Assembly: GCA_050740235.1 (NCBI GenBank)
Contig: JBOIDB010000004.1
Coordinates: 1-43,761, forward strand
Source of the DNA: JACDCP01 sp050740235
GTDB taxonomy: Bacteria; Pseudomonadota; Gammaproteobacteria; Steroidobacterales; JACDCP01
Reading direction: 5' to 3'
DNA length: 43,761 nt
How positions within the stretch are numbered: the stretch's first letter is position 1; each line of letters opens with the position of its first letter. Positions 1-6,253 of this stretch are shown in pieces. Under the pieces are notes generated by a model, which saw nothing but the letters and a program-made list of their open reading frames with translations, did no database searches and had not been told where the DNA came from. Made by a program: the position numbers and the translations under genes.

Positions 1-770
1 ATGTTGTCGGTGCCGACCAGCGCGTAATCGGGATTCACGTAACGGTTCGCCACGCCGTCGATATCCGTGTCGACGCCGAACTGCACCTGCAGGTCCTCGA
101 CACCCGGGATGATTTCCTCGTCGGTGACGGCGGGGCCGCCGGTCAATGCCTTGCGCCGCAGCGAGGGGCGGCCCGCGGCGCCGGTCGAATCTTTCGAAAT
201 GTAGTAGCCGTGCGCGACGAGGTTGAATGTCTCGGAAGTCGTCGCGAAGCCCGACGGCTCCACGCCGTCGGCAAAAAGCTGGCCGTGCGCGCGATCGCTC
301 TGGACCTGGATACGCCCGGCAGCCGGCGCCACCGGATCGGCGCCGGCATGCCTGACGACCAGCACGTCGGCATCGTCGGCCGGATTGCCGCTGAACGCGC
401 TGGCGCAGGTTCCCCATAGCGGAAATGCGTTGTTCGCGCCTTCGATGTTGCTGTCGAGGTTGACGGACCAGTTGACCGTGCAGTCGCCGCCGACCGCGAA
501 GGCGGCGCCCTCGAGCGGAGTGGCCCGGCCCTCGATGAAAGCCGTGCGGCTGGTCTGCCCCCAGTAGCGCGCCAGGCGGATATCGGGCTCCATCGTGTCC
601 AGCGCGAACCGGGCGTTCTCCTGCAATCGCGCGACGGCTTCGTTCACGCGATACGAGGAGCGGCTCTGCATGTAGACGCTGACGGCGCCGATGATCAGGA
701 TCGAGCCGATGACGAGCGCCACCATCAGCTCGATGAGGCTCATGCCGTGCTGGCGGCGCAGGACGTTCAT
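1..770 (-). CDS. pilW: type IV pilus minor pilin PilW, partial (C-terminus beyond window)
   Basis: Open reading frame from ATG at 770 that runs off the left edge; about 256 codons are visible with no stop in the part I read. The N-terminus is a class III prepilin leader: a short basic leader ending in Gly, then MSLIELMVALVIG with Glu at mature position 5 and a hydrophobic helix. Such leaders are cut and N-methylated by PilD. PilW is a minor pilin that helps prime pilus assembly at the inner membrane. Its ATG overlaps the pilV stop (ATGA), so the two are probably translationally coupled. The PilW name rests on the leader plus position after fimT and pilV; downstream pilX/pilY1 would lie outside the window. 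Confidence 0.85.
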   Translation of the reverse strand, partial: MNVLRRQHGMSLIELMVALVIGSILIIGAVSVYMQSRSSYRVNEAVARLQENARFALDTMEPDIRLARYWGQTSRTAFIEGRATPLEGAAFAVGGDCTVNWSVNLDSNIEGANNAFPLWGTCASAFSGNPADDADVLVVRHAGADPVAPAAGRIQVQSDRAHGQLFADGVEPSGFATTSETFNLVAHGYYISKDSTGAAGRPSLRRKALTGGPAVTDEEIIPGVEDLQVQFGVDTDIDGVANRYVNPDYALVGTDN

Positions 771-1258
771 ATCTGCACCACCAGGCTGTAGGTGGCCGGA
801 TTCGGATCGCCGACCTCCGACCAGCTTACGGTGATGGTGAACTGGTCGGGAATCGGTCCGGCGTCGTGCTGGATGGTGCCCTGGCCGCTCGGCAGCAGCT
901 CCTGGGTCCGGGCCTTCCAGAGGAGCACATCGTGAGCGGCCATGCCTGCCTGAGTGCAATTGGCGACGGCTGACACGCAACCTCCGTCGGCGCCGGCACC
1001 TTCGTAGGCCGCGCTCACGGCCGTCGCCACGGGGCCGCCTTCCTCCGCCACGGGATTGGCGCGAATCCGGTCCGCCATGTCCGCGGCGAGGGCCACGGCC
1101 TGTGTCCGATAGATCGCCGAACGGCCGGCCTTGAGGCTCTCCACGTACAGCGCCGCGATGCCGAGCATGCCGATCGACAGCACGACCAGTGCGACGAGCG
1201 CTTCGATAAGCGTGAATCCGCTCATGGAGGTATCCGGGATTCGGGTTTGTCTGCTCAT
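767..1258 (-). CDS. pilV: type IV pilus modification protein / minor pilin PilV
   Basis: A 163-residue protein from the ATG at 1258. The mature part starts after the Gly in SG|FTLIEALVALVVLS, a prepilin cleavage site with Glu+5 and a long hydrophobic helix; AADMADRIRANP shortly after is characteristic of PilV. A TTG nine bases upstream (1267) is in frame, but GGAG about ten bases before 1258 and the TGATG overlap with the fimT stop favour 1258. The gene sits between fimT and pilW with overlaps on both sides, so it is part of one minor-pilin operon read leftwards. Role: minor subunit of the pilus priming complex in the inner membrane. Confidence 0.9.
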   Translation of the reverse strand: MSRQTRIPDTSMSGFTLIEALVALVVLSIGMLGIAALYVESLKAGRSAIYRTQAVALAADMADRIRANPVAEEGGPVATAVSAAYEGAGADGGCVSAVANCTQAGMAAHDVLLWKARTQELLPSGQGTIQHDAGPIPDQFTITVSWSEVGDPNPATYSLVVQI

Positions 1259-1866
1259 CACGGGCAATCTCCGGCAGCCGTGACATCGGGAACCGTGCGC
1301 AGAACCTGAGGACGTCCGGTGATGGATATCTGCAGCGCGCGTGCCGTGGAGGTGCCGCCCCCGGCATTCACGTTGCCGCGCTCATCGCAGAGCCGGATCA
1401 CCGTCGCTGCGGGGTTGCCGCCGGCCGTACGGGGAAAGCCCGTGCCGGCAAACGAGACGTAGGACGCGCCGGCGGGCGTGGTCAGGGTCTGGATGCCGCC
1501 GTCCAAGGGCGCGTGCGCGTTCAGGATGTCTTCGTTGGCATCGATGACGTTGTTGCCGTCGCTGGCTTCCGCCACGCCGTCGCCGTCGTCGTCCGCGAAA
1601 ACCACCCAGCCGTTCAGGCTGCCCGCCGTGCACGCCGGCGCCAGCGGATCGGCGCTCGTGCAGACCGTGACGGGCGCGCGCCGCTTGACGGCTTCGCTGC
1701 GGGCAAGGTGCACGGCCGCGAGCAGGTCGTTGGAAGCGGCCGCCATGCGGTTGTTGCGAAAGGTGTCCAGAAAGCTCGGCACACCGATGCCGAGCAAAAT
1801 CGCCGCGAGCGCGACCGTCACGAGCAACTCGAGCAGCGAGAAGCCGCTTTCCCCCCCGTTTCTCAT
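1258..1866 (-). CDS. fimT: GspH/FimT family pseudopilin
   Basis: 202 residues with a short N-terminal prepilin leader, cleavage site SG|FSLLELLVTVALAAI and Glu+5, followed by the FimT/GspH pattern NRMAAASNDLLAAVHLARSEA and a Cys-containing beta domain (VCTSAD...CTAG). FimT proteins are minor pilins; some relatives bind DNA during natural transformation, but nothing here proves that role. The stop overlaps the pilV start by one base. The 150 bases upstream hold a long hairpin (1951-2011) and then a second FimT-like gene, so the two FimT paralogues lie in tandem. The ATG at 1866 directly precedes the basic leader MRNGG, so the start is secure. Confidence 0.88.
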   Translation of the reverse strand: MRNGGESGFSLLELLVTVALAAILLGIGVPSFLDTFRNNRMAAASNDLLAAVHLARSEAVKRRAPVTVCTSADPLAPACTAGSLNGWVVFADDDGDGVAEASDGNNVIDANEDILNAHAPLDGGIQTLTTPAGASYVSFAGTGFPRTAGGNPAATVIRLCDERGNVNAGGGTSTARALQISITGRPQVLRTVPDVTAAGDCP

Positions 1867-1950
1867 GCGCGCGACTATACAAGTCGCGCAAGATGGCCGC
1901 GGCGGTTATCCGACGAACGGCACGCCAAGGCCGATGAATGGTCGGAAAAG

Positions 1951-2011
1951 GTGCCGGCAACGGCCTGCGGCCCCCGGATCAAGTCCGGGGCGCGCAGCGC
2001 GTTGCCGGCAC
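1951..2011. repeat. long imperfect hairpin between the two fimT-like genes
   Basis: Outer arms GTGCCGGCAAC (1951-1961) and GTTGCCGGCAC (2001-2011) are perfect complements. A 5-bp segment (1965-1969 with 1993-1997) and an inner 7-bp stem CCCCGGA/TCCGGGG with loop TCAAG (1972-1990) continue the structure. It lies six bases beyond the stop of the upstream fimT-like gene. It could act as an RNA processing or attenuation signal within the minor-pilin transcript, or be a mobile palindromic repeat. There is no T-run after it, so it is not a classical terminator. Confidence 0.75.
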
Positions 2012-2016
2012 ATGCA

Positions 2017-2556
2017 TCACGGGCAGGGCAGCGGGCCGCCGTCCGGACGGCGGGCGCTCACCCTCGGCCGGCCGGTATGGCTGATGATCACGGCCCGCGC
2101 GCTGGCCGGGCCCCGGGAGTCGCAGAACACGATCGTGCCGTTGGTGCTGCGGCGGTGAAAAGGCCGGAACGTGAACGCATTGCGGTTGCCGGTCAGGGTC
2201 AGATCGTCGATGGGCGGCTCGCGCAGCAGGATGCCCTCGCCGGCGTCGGTATGCGCCGGCTCGTCGTGATCGCGATTCGTGAATACGATCCAGCCGTCGT
2301 CCCATCGCACGCCGCCGGAGCCGCAGTCCAGACCGGTCGCGGATTTGCACAGGGTCACGTACTCGGCCTGTTTGATCGCCTCGCTGCGTGCGAGGTGCAG
2401 GGCATGCACGAGCCGGTTGACTCGCGCTGCGCGCCGGTTGTCCTGCACGAGGTCGCGAAAGCCTGGCACGCCGGTCGACAGCAGCACGGCGGCCACGGCC
2501 AGCGCGATCAACAATTCGAGCAGGCTGACGCCCCCTGCATTCCCTGCGCGCCACAT
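2017..2556 (-). CDS. second GspH/FimT-like pseudopilin
   Basis: 179 residues. The prepilin leader ends in Gly before VSLLELLIALAVAAVLL (Glu+5 present), followed by VPGFRDLVQDNRRAARVNR and LHLARSEAIKQ, the same arrangement as in the neighbouring FimT. It keeps the paired cysteines of the beta domain (TLCKSATGLDCG). It is the first gene of the leftward minor-pilin cluster, and its start at 2556 gives a short polar leader MWRAGNAGG. Two tandem FimT-like genes suggest duplication followed by divergence, since sequence outside the leader differs clearly. Probable minor pilin in the inner membrane or pilus; the exact role is unknown. Confidence 0.85.
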   Translation of the reverse strand: MWRAGNAGGVSLLELLIALAVAAVLLSTGVPGFRDLVQDNRRAARVNRLVHALHLARSEAIKQAEYVTLCKSATGLDCGSGGVRWDDGWIVFTNRDHDEPAHTDAGEGILLREPPIDDLTLTGNRNAFTFRPFHRRSTNGTIVFCDSRGPASARAVIISHTGRPRVSARRPDGGPLPCP

Positions 2557-2684
2557 TCCGGTCGCCTTGCTCCCAACCGGTCATCGAGCGTACCGGGCGC
2601 CCTGCCGCGGTGCGGCGCGCGTTTCTGCCGTTTATGTAAAGAATTGCGGGCAATGCGCTCGTGGCGGCGCGCAGCGAGCGGCGC

Positions 2685-2699
2685 TATACTGGTCAAGTG
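2685..2699 (+). promoter_or_regulatory. -10 box next to the GTG start of the Fur-family gene
   Basis: TATACT at 2685-2690 is followed six bases later by GTG (2697-2699). Transcription from this box would begin at or near the start codon, so the message may be leaderless. No Shine-Dalgarno sequence precedes either candidate GTG, and there is no convincing -35 box. Confidence 0.4.
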
Positions 2700-3125
2700 A
2701 CTGATTTCACGAAAAACAGCGCGTTGCGCGCGCAGGTCGTCAGGCGTCTCGAGGCATCCGCGATCGCCGTCACGCCGCAGCGCCTGGAGATCGGCGAAGT
2801 GCTGTTCGCGAAGCCGCAGCACGTTTCGGCGGAGCAAGTGCTGAACGCTGCACGGGCCGCCGGCTCGAAGGTCTCCAAGGCGACCGTGTACAACACGCTC
2901 AATCTGTTCGTGAGCAAGGGGCTCGCGCGCGAAGTCAACGTCGATCCGACACGCCTCTTCTATGATTCGACGACGGCGCCGCACTACCATCTCTACAACG
3001 CTGATACGGGCGAGCTGTCCGATCTGCCGCCGGAGGCGATCGAATTCCAGCGGCTGCCGGAACTGCCGCCCGGCACCGTCACGGACGGCATCGACATCGT
3101 CATCCGGCTGCGCAATCAACGCTGA
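2697..3125 (+). CDS. Fur-family transcriptional regulator lacking the structural-zinc CxxC motifs (Irr/PerR-like)
   Basis: 142 residues from the GTG at 2697 (an in-frame GTG at 2661 would add 12). The winged-helix part is clear: ALRAQVVRRLEASAIAVTPQR, then SAEQVLNAA and the recognition helix region SKATVYNTLNLFVSKGLARE. The dimerisation half keeps the regulatory-metal histidines (PHYHLYNADTGELSDLP), but the two CxxC pairs that bind structural zinc in Fur, Zur and PerR are absent, as in Irr-like proteins. It is therefore probably a dimeric repressor sensing iron, haem or peroxide; the ligand cannot be told from sequence. It stands alone just upstream of tRNA-Thr. The TATACT box six bases before 2697 favours this start. 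Confidence 0.85.
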   Translation: MTDFTKNSALRAQVVRRLEASAIAVTPQRLEIGEVLFAKPQHVSAEQVLNAARAAGSKVSKATVYNTLNLFVSKGLAREVNVDPTRLFYDSTTAPHYHLYNADTGELSDLPPEAIEFQRLPELPPGTVTDGIDIVIRLRNQR

Positions 3126-3130
3126 CGCGC

Positions 3131-3139
3131 TGATATACT
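3131..3139 (+). promoter_or_regulatory. extended -10 promoter element of tRNA-Thr
   Basis: TGATATACT matches the extended -10 form TGnTATAAT at five of six core positions. It ends 14 bases before the mature tRNA, a normal distance for a short 5' leader. No good -35 box lies 17 bases upstream, which fits an extended -10 promoter. Confidence 0.6.
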
Positions 3140-3153
3140 GCGCATCCCCCCGT

Positions 3154-3229
3154 GCCGGAATAGCTCAGCTGGTAGAGCAGCGCATTCGTAATGCGAAGGT
3201 CGGAGGTTCGACTCCTCTTTCCGGCACCA
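3154..3229 (+). tRNA. tRNA-Thr (anticodon CGT)
   Basis: 76 bases including an encoded CCA end. The acceptor stem pairs GCCGGAA with TTCCGGC. The D arm is GCTC...GAGC, the anticodon loop is TTCGTAA with CGT at positions 34-36, and the T arm has GGTTCGACTCC. The anticodon-arm sequence is the same as I recall for E. coli thrW, including the weak 27-43 pair. It decodes ACG. No integrase or repeated 3' end is seen next to it, so nothing suggests use as an integration site here. Confidence 0.97.
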
Positions 3230-3354
3230 CGGTTTTTCCCACCCAGCTTTCCTTCGTCCGGGATCGGGAGCACGATCGGATCGGCGCGCGCAGTTCCCCG
3301 CGTCTCGATTTTCCACTTGGTCGCTTGCTTCCTGAGACATTACATAAGCTTATC

Positions 3355-3382
3355 TTGTTTTCTTCGAAAACCATGTCAGAAT
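3355..3382 (+). promoter_or_regulatory. possible sigma-70 promoter for the GGDEF/EAL gene
   Basis: In the 264-base gap between the tRNA and the c-di-GMP gene, TTGTTT (3355-3360) and CAGAAT (3377-3382) are 16 bases apart, each matching consensus at four of six positions. The region is locally AT-rich compared with its surroundings. It leaves a leader of roughly 100 bases. No ORF, hairpin or other signal was seen in the gap. Confidence 0.35.
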
Positions 3383-3493
3383 AGCCGAGCCTGTTGCAAC
3401 GAACTGGTGTCGTGAGCACGAATCGGATCCGCAACGTTTCGCACCTGCGACGAGCCGACTGCGCGGAGCGCGGCATCGGCGGCGGTTGACGGC

Positions 3494-6169
3494 ATGCCAT
3501 CCCTGCTCGAGCCCGGCCGCCCGGAGCAGACATCCGAAGAAGGCGTGCCGCGCCAGGAATCACTTCGCTTAGCACCCAAACGCATTGCCGTCGACGTCAT
3601 CGCGACCAAGATCGCGGTCGATCTCCAGTGCCTGCCGCGCCAGGGCACGGACGAGCACATCACACAATGCCTGCAGTCACTGCGGGAGGCGACCGGCAGC
3701 GATGCCGCCTTCATTGCGCTCTTCGACGATCTCCAGACTTCCATGGAGAAGGTGTACTCGGCCGCGGCCGTTTTCGCACCGTGCAATCCGCAGGTGCTCG
3801 AAGGGGAGTCCCTGACGGACTGGCCGTGGATCCGGACGCGGCTCTCGCACATGCGCCTGCTCGAAATCGACGACACGTCGCGGCCGCGACGCGCGGTCGC
3901 CGCGGAGGCGCAGCGTTTCGCCGAGCTGAAGATGGCCTCGGTGCTGCTCATGGGCTTCGAGGCGGCCGGCCGGCCGAGCGGCTTCCTCGCGCTCTGCGGA
4001 GGCCAGCCGCGCGAGCGCTGGGATGCCGACCTGCACCTGCTGCTGAAGTTGCTCGGGGCGAGCTTCGCTTCCGGCCTGGAGCGATTACGCATCTCGCGTC
4101 AGCTCGAGAGCATCGAGGAGCGCAACGAGCTGGCGACATACGGCGCCAACGACGGTGTGTGGGATTTCGACGTCCAGTCGAATCGCATGTATTTTTCGCC
4201 GCGCTGGAAAGCCATGCTCGGTTACGACGCCGAATCGGAGGACGGGGTCGTGCCGGACTGGCGCAGCCTCGTGCATGCCGACGACATGGCGCGCGTGCAG
4301 ACCGCGATCCGCGAGCACCTCGAAGGGCGCACCGAGCTTTTCGAGAGCACGCATCGCATGCGCCACCGCAACGGCGAGTGGCGCTGGGTATTGAGCCGCG
4401 CCAGGGCGCTGCAGGACGAGCACGGCCGGCTGAAGCGCCTGGTCGGGGTCGAGCTCGACATCACCGAGCGAAAGCTGTACGAGGAAGCGCTGTTCCGCGA
4501 GAAGGAGAGCGCGCAGATCACGCTGCAGTCGATCGGTGACGGCGTCGTGACGACGGATTCGGCCTGTATGGTCGAGTACCTGAATCCGGTGGCCGAAGGC
4601 CTGACGGGCTGGAAGCTCGACGATGCGTTCGGACGGCCGGTCGACGAGATATTCCGCGGGTTCCATGAAGAGACCTGCGAGCCGATCGAGAACCCGCTGG
4701 CGGTGGCGATCCGCCGGGCACGGTCGATCAAGTCGGTGCGCCCGACGCTGCTGATTCGCCGCGACGGCAACGAGCTGTACATCGAAAGCTGCGCCTCGCC
4801 GATCCAGGACGGCTCCGGCAAGGTCTCCGGCGGCGTGCTCGTGTTCCATGACGTGAGCGAATCGCGCGAGCTGAACCGGCGGCTCAGCTATCACGCGAGC
4901 CACGATATCCTTACCGGGCTCGTCAACCGCCGCGAATTCGAGAACCGCCTCGAACGGGCGCTCAAGAGCGCCAAGGCGCGCGAGACTTCCTATGCGATCT
5001 GCTATCTGGATCTCGACCAGTTCAAGATCGTCAACGACTCCTGCGGGCACAACGCGGGCGACGCGCTGCTCGGACAGCTCGGCGCGCTGCTGAAGTCGAA
5101 GATCCGCTGGCGGGACACGCTCGCGCGGCTCGGCGGCGACGAGTTCGGCCTGCTGCTCGAGAGCTGCTCGCTCGACGAGGCGATGAACACGGCCGAGACG
5201 CTGCGCGAGGCGGTGCGGGATTTCAAGTTCGTCTGGGACGAGCGCACGTTCCGGCTGAGCGCGAGCGTCGGCGTGGTGCCGCTGGCTGCGGACAATGAAG
5301 AGGTGGCGACGGTGCTGAGCGCCGCGGACAGCGCCTGCGCGGCCGCCAAGGAGGCCGGCCGCAATCGCATCCACAGCTACGCCGAGAACGACATAGACCT
5401 GATGCGCCGGCGGCGGGAGATGCAATGGGCCGCGCGCATCAACAACGCGCTCGAGGAATCACGCTTCGAGATCTTCCGGCAGACCATCCTGCCGCTACAG
5501 GCGAGCGACATCGGCGCGCATTACGAGCTGTTGCTCAGGATGCGCGACGAAAGCGGGTCGCTCGTCTCGCCCGAGCTGTTCATCGCCGCCGCCGAACGTT
5601 ACGGTATCACGCCGAATATCGACCGCTGGGTGGTCGACAACGCGTTCCGCTGGCTGGTCTCCGAAGCCGACGAGCGCGAGCGCCTGGCCATGTGCTCGAT
5701 CAATCTCTCCGGCCAGAGCCTCAACGACGACAAGTTCCTGCCGTTCGTCATCGATCAGTTCCAGCGCAGCGGCCTCGACGCGACCAAAATCTGCTTCGAG
5801 ATCACCGAGACGGCGGCCATCGCGAGCTATTCGCAGGCCAACCGCTTCATACAGTCGCTGAAGGAGCTCGGCTGCAAGTTCGCGCTCGATGATTTCGGCA
5901 CCGGACTGTCGTCGTTCGGCTATCTCAAGCATTTCCCCGTGGATTTCCTCAAGATCGACGGCAGCTTCGTCAAGGAGATCCTGCACGATCCCATCGATCG
6001 CGAGATGGTGCGTTCGATCAACGAAATCGGTCATCTGACCGGCAAGCAGACGATCGCGGAATTCGCCGAAAACGAGGAAATCATCACCATGCTGCGCGGC
6101 ATCGGCGTCGACTACGCGCAGGGCTACGGCGTTTCCGAGCCGAAACGCGTCATCCGCGCATCGGCATAA
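3494..6169 (+). CDS. cyclic-di-GMP enzyme with GAF, two PAS, GGDEF and EAL domains
   Basis: 891 residues, no signal peptide or membrane span, so cytoplasmic. Order: a GAF-like sensor (about 25-190), PAS with PAC (about 205-330), second PAS (about 340-455), GGDEF (about 460-630), EAL (about 640-885). The diguanylate cyclase site is an intact GGDEF at 547-551, with an inhibitory RxxD five residues upstream (RWRD). The phosphodiesterase half keeps the E(x)L signature as ELL at 678, NLSGQSL, FEITET, DDFGTG at 799-804, LKIDGSF and the late Glu and Gln. Both activities are therefore possible, with net output set by the sensors. It is monocistronic, convergent with fadE. It could influence the pili encoded in this window, but that is only inference. 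Confidence 0.93.
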   Translation: MPSLLEPGRPEQTSEEGVPRQESLRLAPKRIAVDVIATKIAVDLQCLPRQGTDEHITQCLQSLREATGSDAAFIALFDDLQTSMEKVYSAAAVFAPCNPQVLEGESLTDWPWIRTRLSHMRLLEIDDTSRPRRAVAAEAQRFAELKMASVLLMGFEAAGRPSGFLALCGGQPRERWDADLHLLLKLLGASFASGLERLRISRQLESIEERNELATYGANDGVWDFDVQSNRMYFSPRWKAMLGYDAESEDGVVPDWRSLVHADDMARVQTAIREHLEGRTELFESTHRMRHRNGEWRWVLSRARALQDEHGRLKRLVGVELDITERKLYEEALFREKESAQITLQSIGDGVVTTDSACMVEYLNPVAEGLTGWKLDDAFGRPVDEIFRGFHEETCEPIENPLAVAIRRARSIKSVRPTLLIRRDGNELYIESCASPIQDGSGKVSGGVLVFHDVSESRELNRRLSYHASHDILTGLVNRREFENRLERALKSAKARETSYAICYLDLDQFKIVNDSCGHNAGDALLGQLGALLKSKIRWRDTLARLGGDEFGLLLESCSLDEAMNTAETLREAVRDFKFVWDERTFRLSASVGVVPLAADNEEVATVLSAADSACAAAKEAGRNRIHSYAENDIDLMRRRREMQWAARINNALEESRFEIFRQTILPLQASDIGAHYELLLRMRDESGSLVSPELFIAAAERYGITPNIDRWVVDNAFRWLVSEADERERLAMCSINLSGQSLNDDKFLPFVIDQFQRSGLDATKICFEITETAAIASYSQANRFIQSLKELGCKFALDDFGTGLSSFGYLKHFPVDFLKIDGSFVKEILHDPIDREMVRSINEIGHLTGKQTIAEFAENEEIITMLRGIGVDYAQGYGVSEPKRVIRASA

Positions 6170-6185
6170 ATGGCCGATCTCCCCC

Positions 6186-6253
6186 CGTAGGGCGGGATAA
6201 CCCCGCGCTCGGTGCGGGGGTTCCCGGCGGATCGCCGGATATTCCGGCCTACG
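6186..6253. repeat. CGTAGG-type palindromic repeat, copy 1, carrying the fadE stop codon
   Basis: Ends CGTAGGGCGGGATA (from 6186) and TATTCCGGCCTACG (to 6253) are near-perfect inverted copies. Inside are CCCCGC/GCGGGG and CGGCG/CGCCG hairpins. It fills the gap between the convergent GGDEF/EAL gene and fadE. The TAG at 6251-6249 on the minus strand is the fadE stop. Copies 2 and 3 lie at 21193-21215 and 35703-35808. It may also serve as a two-way terminator. Confidence 0.75.

Noticed and set aside
3154..3229. tRNA-Thr as an integration site for a genomic island
   Set aside because: No integrase gene, no repeated tRNA 3' end downstream, and the following genes are chromosomal in character.
3230..3493. 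A hidden small gene in the gap before the GGDEF/EAL gene
   Set aside because: Short frames here lack ribosome sites and family features; only a weak promoter-like pair was seen.
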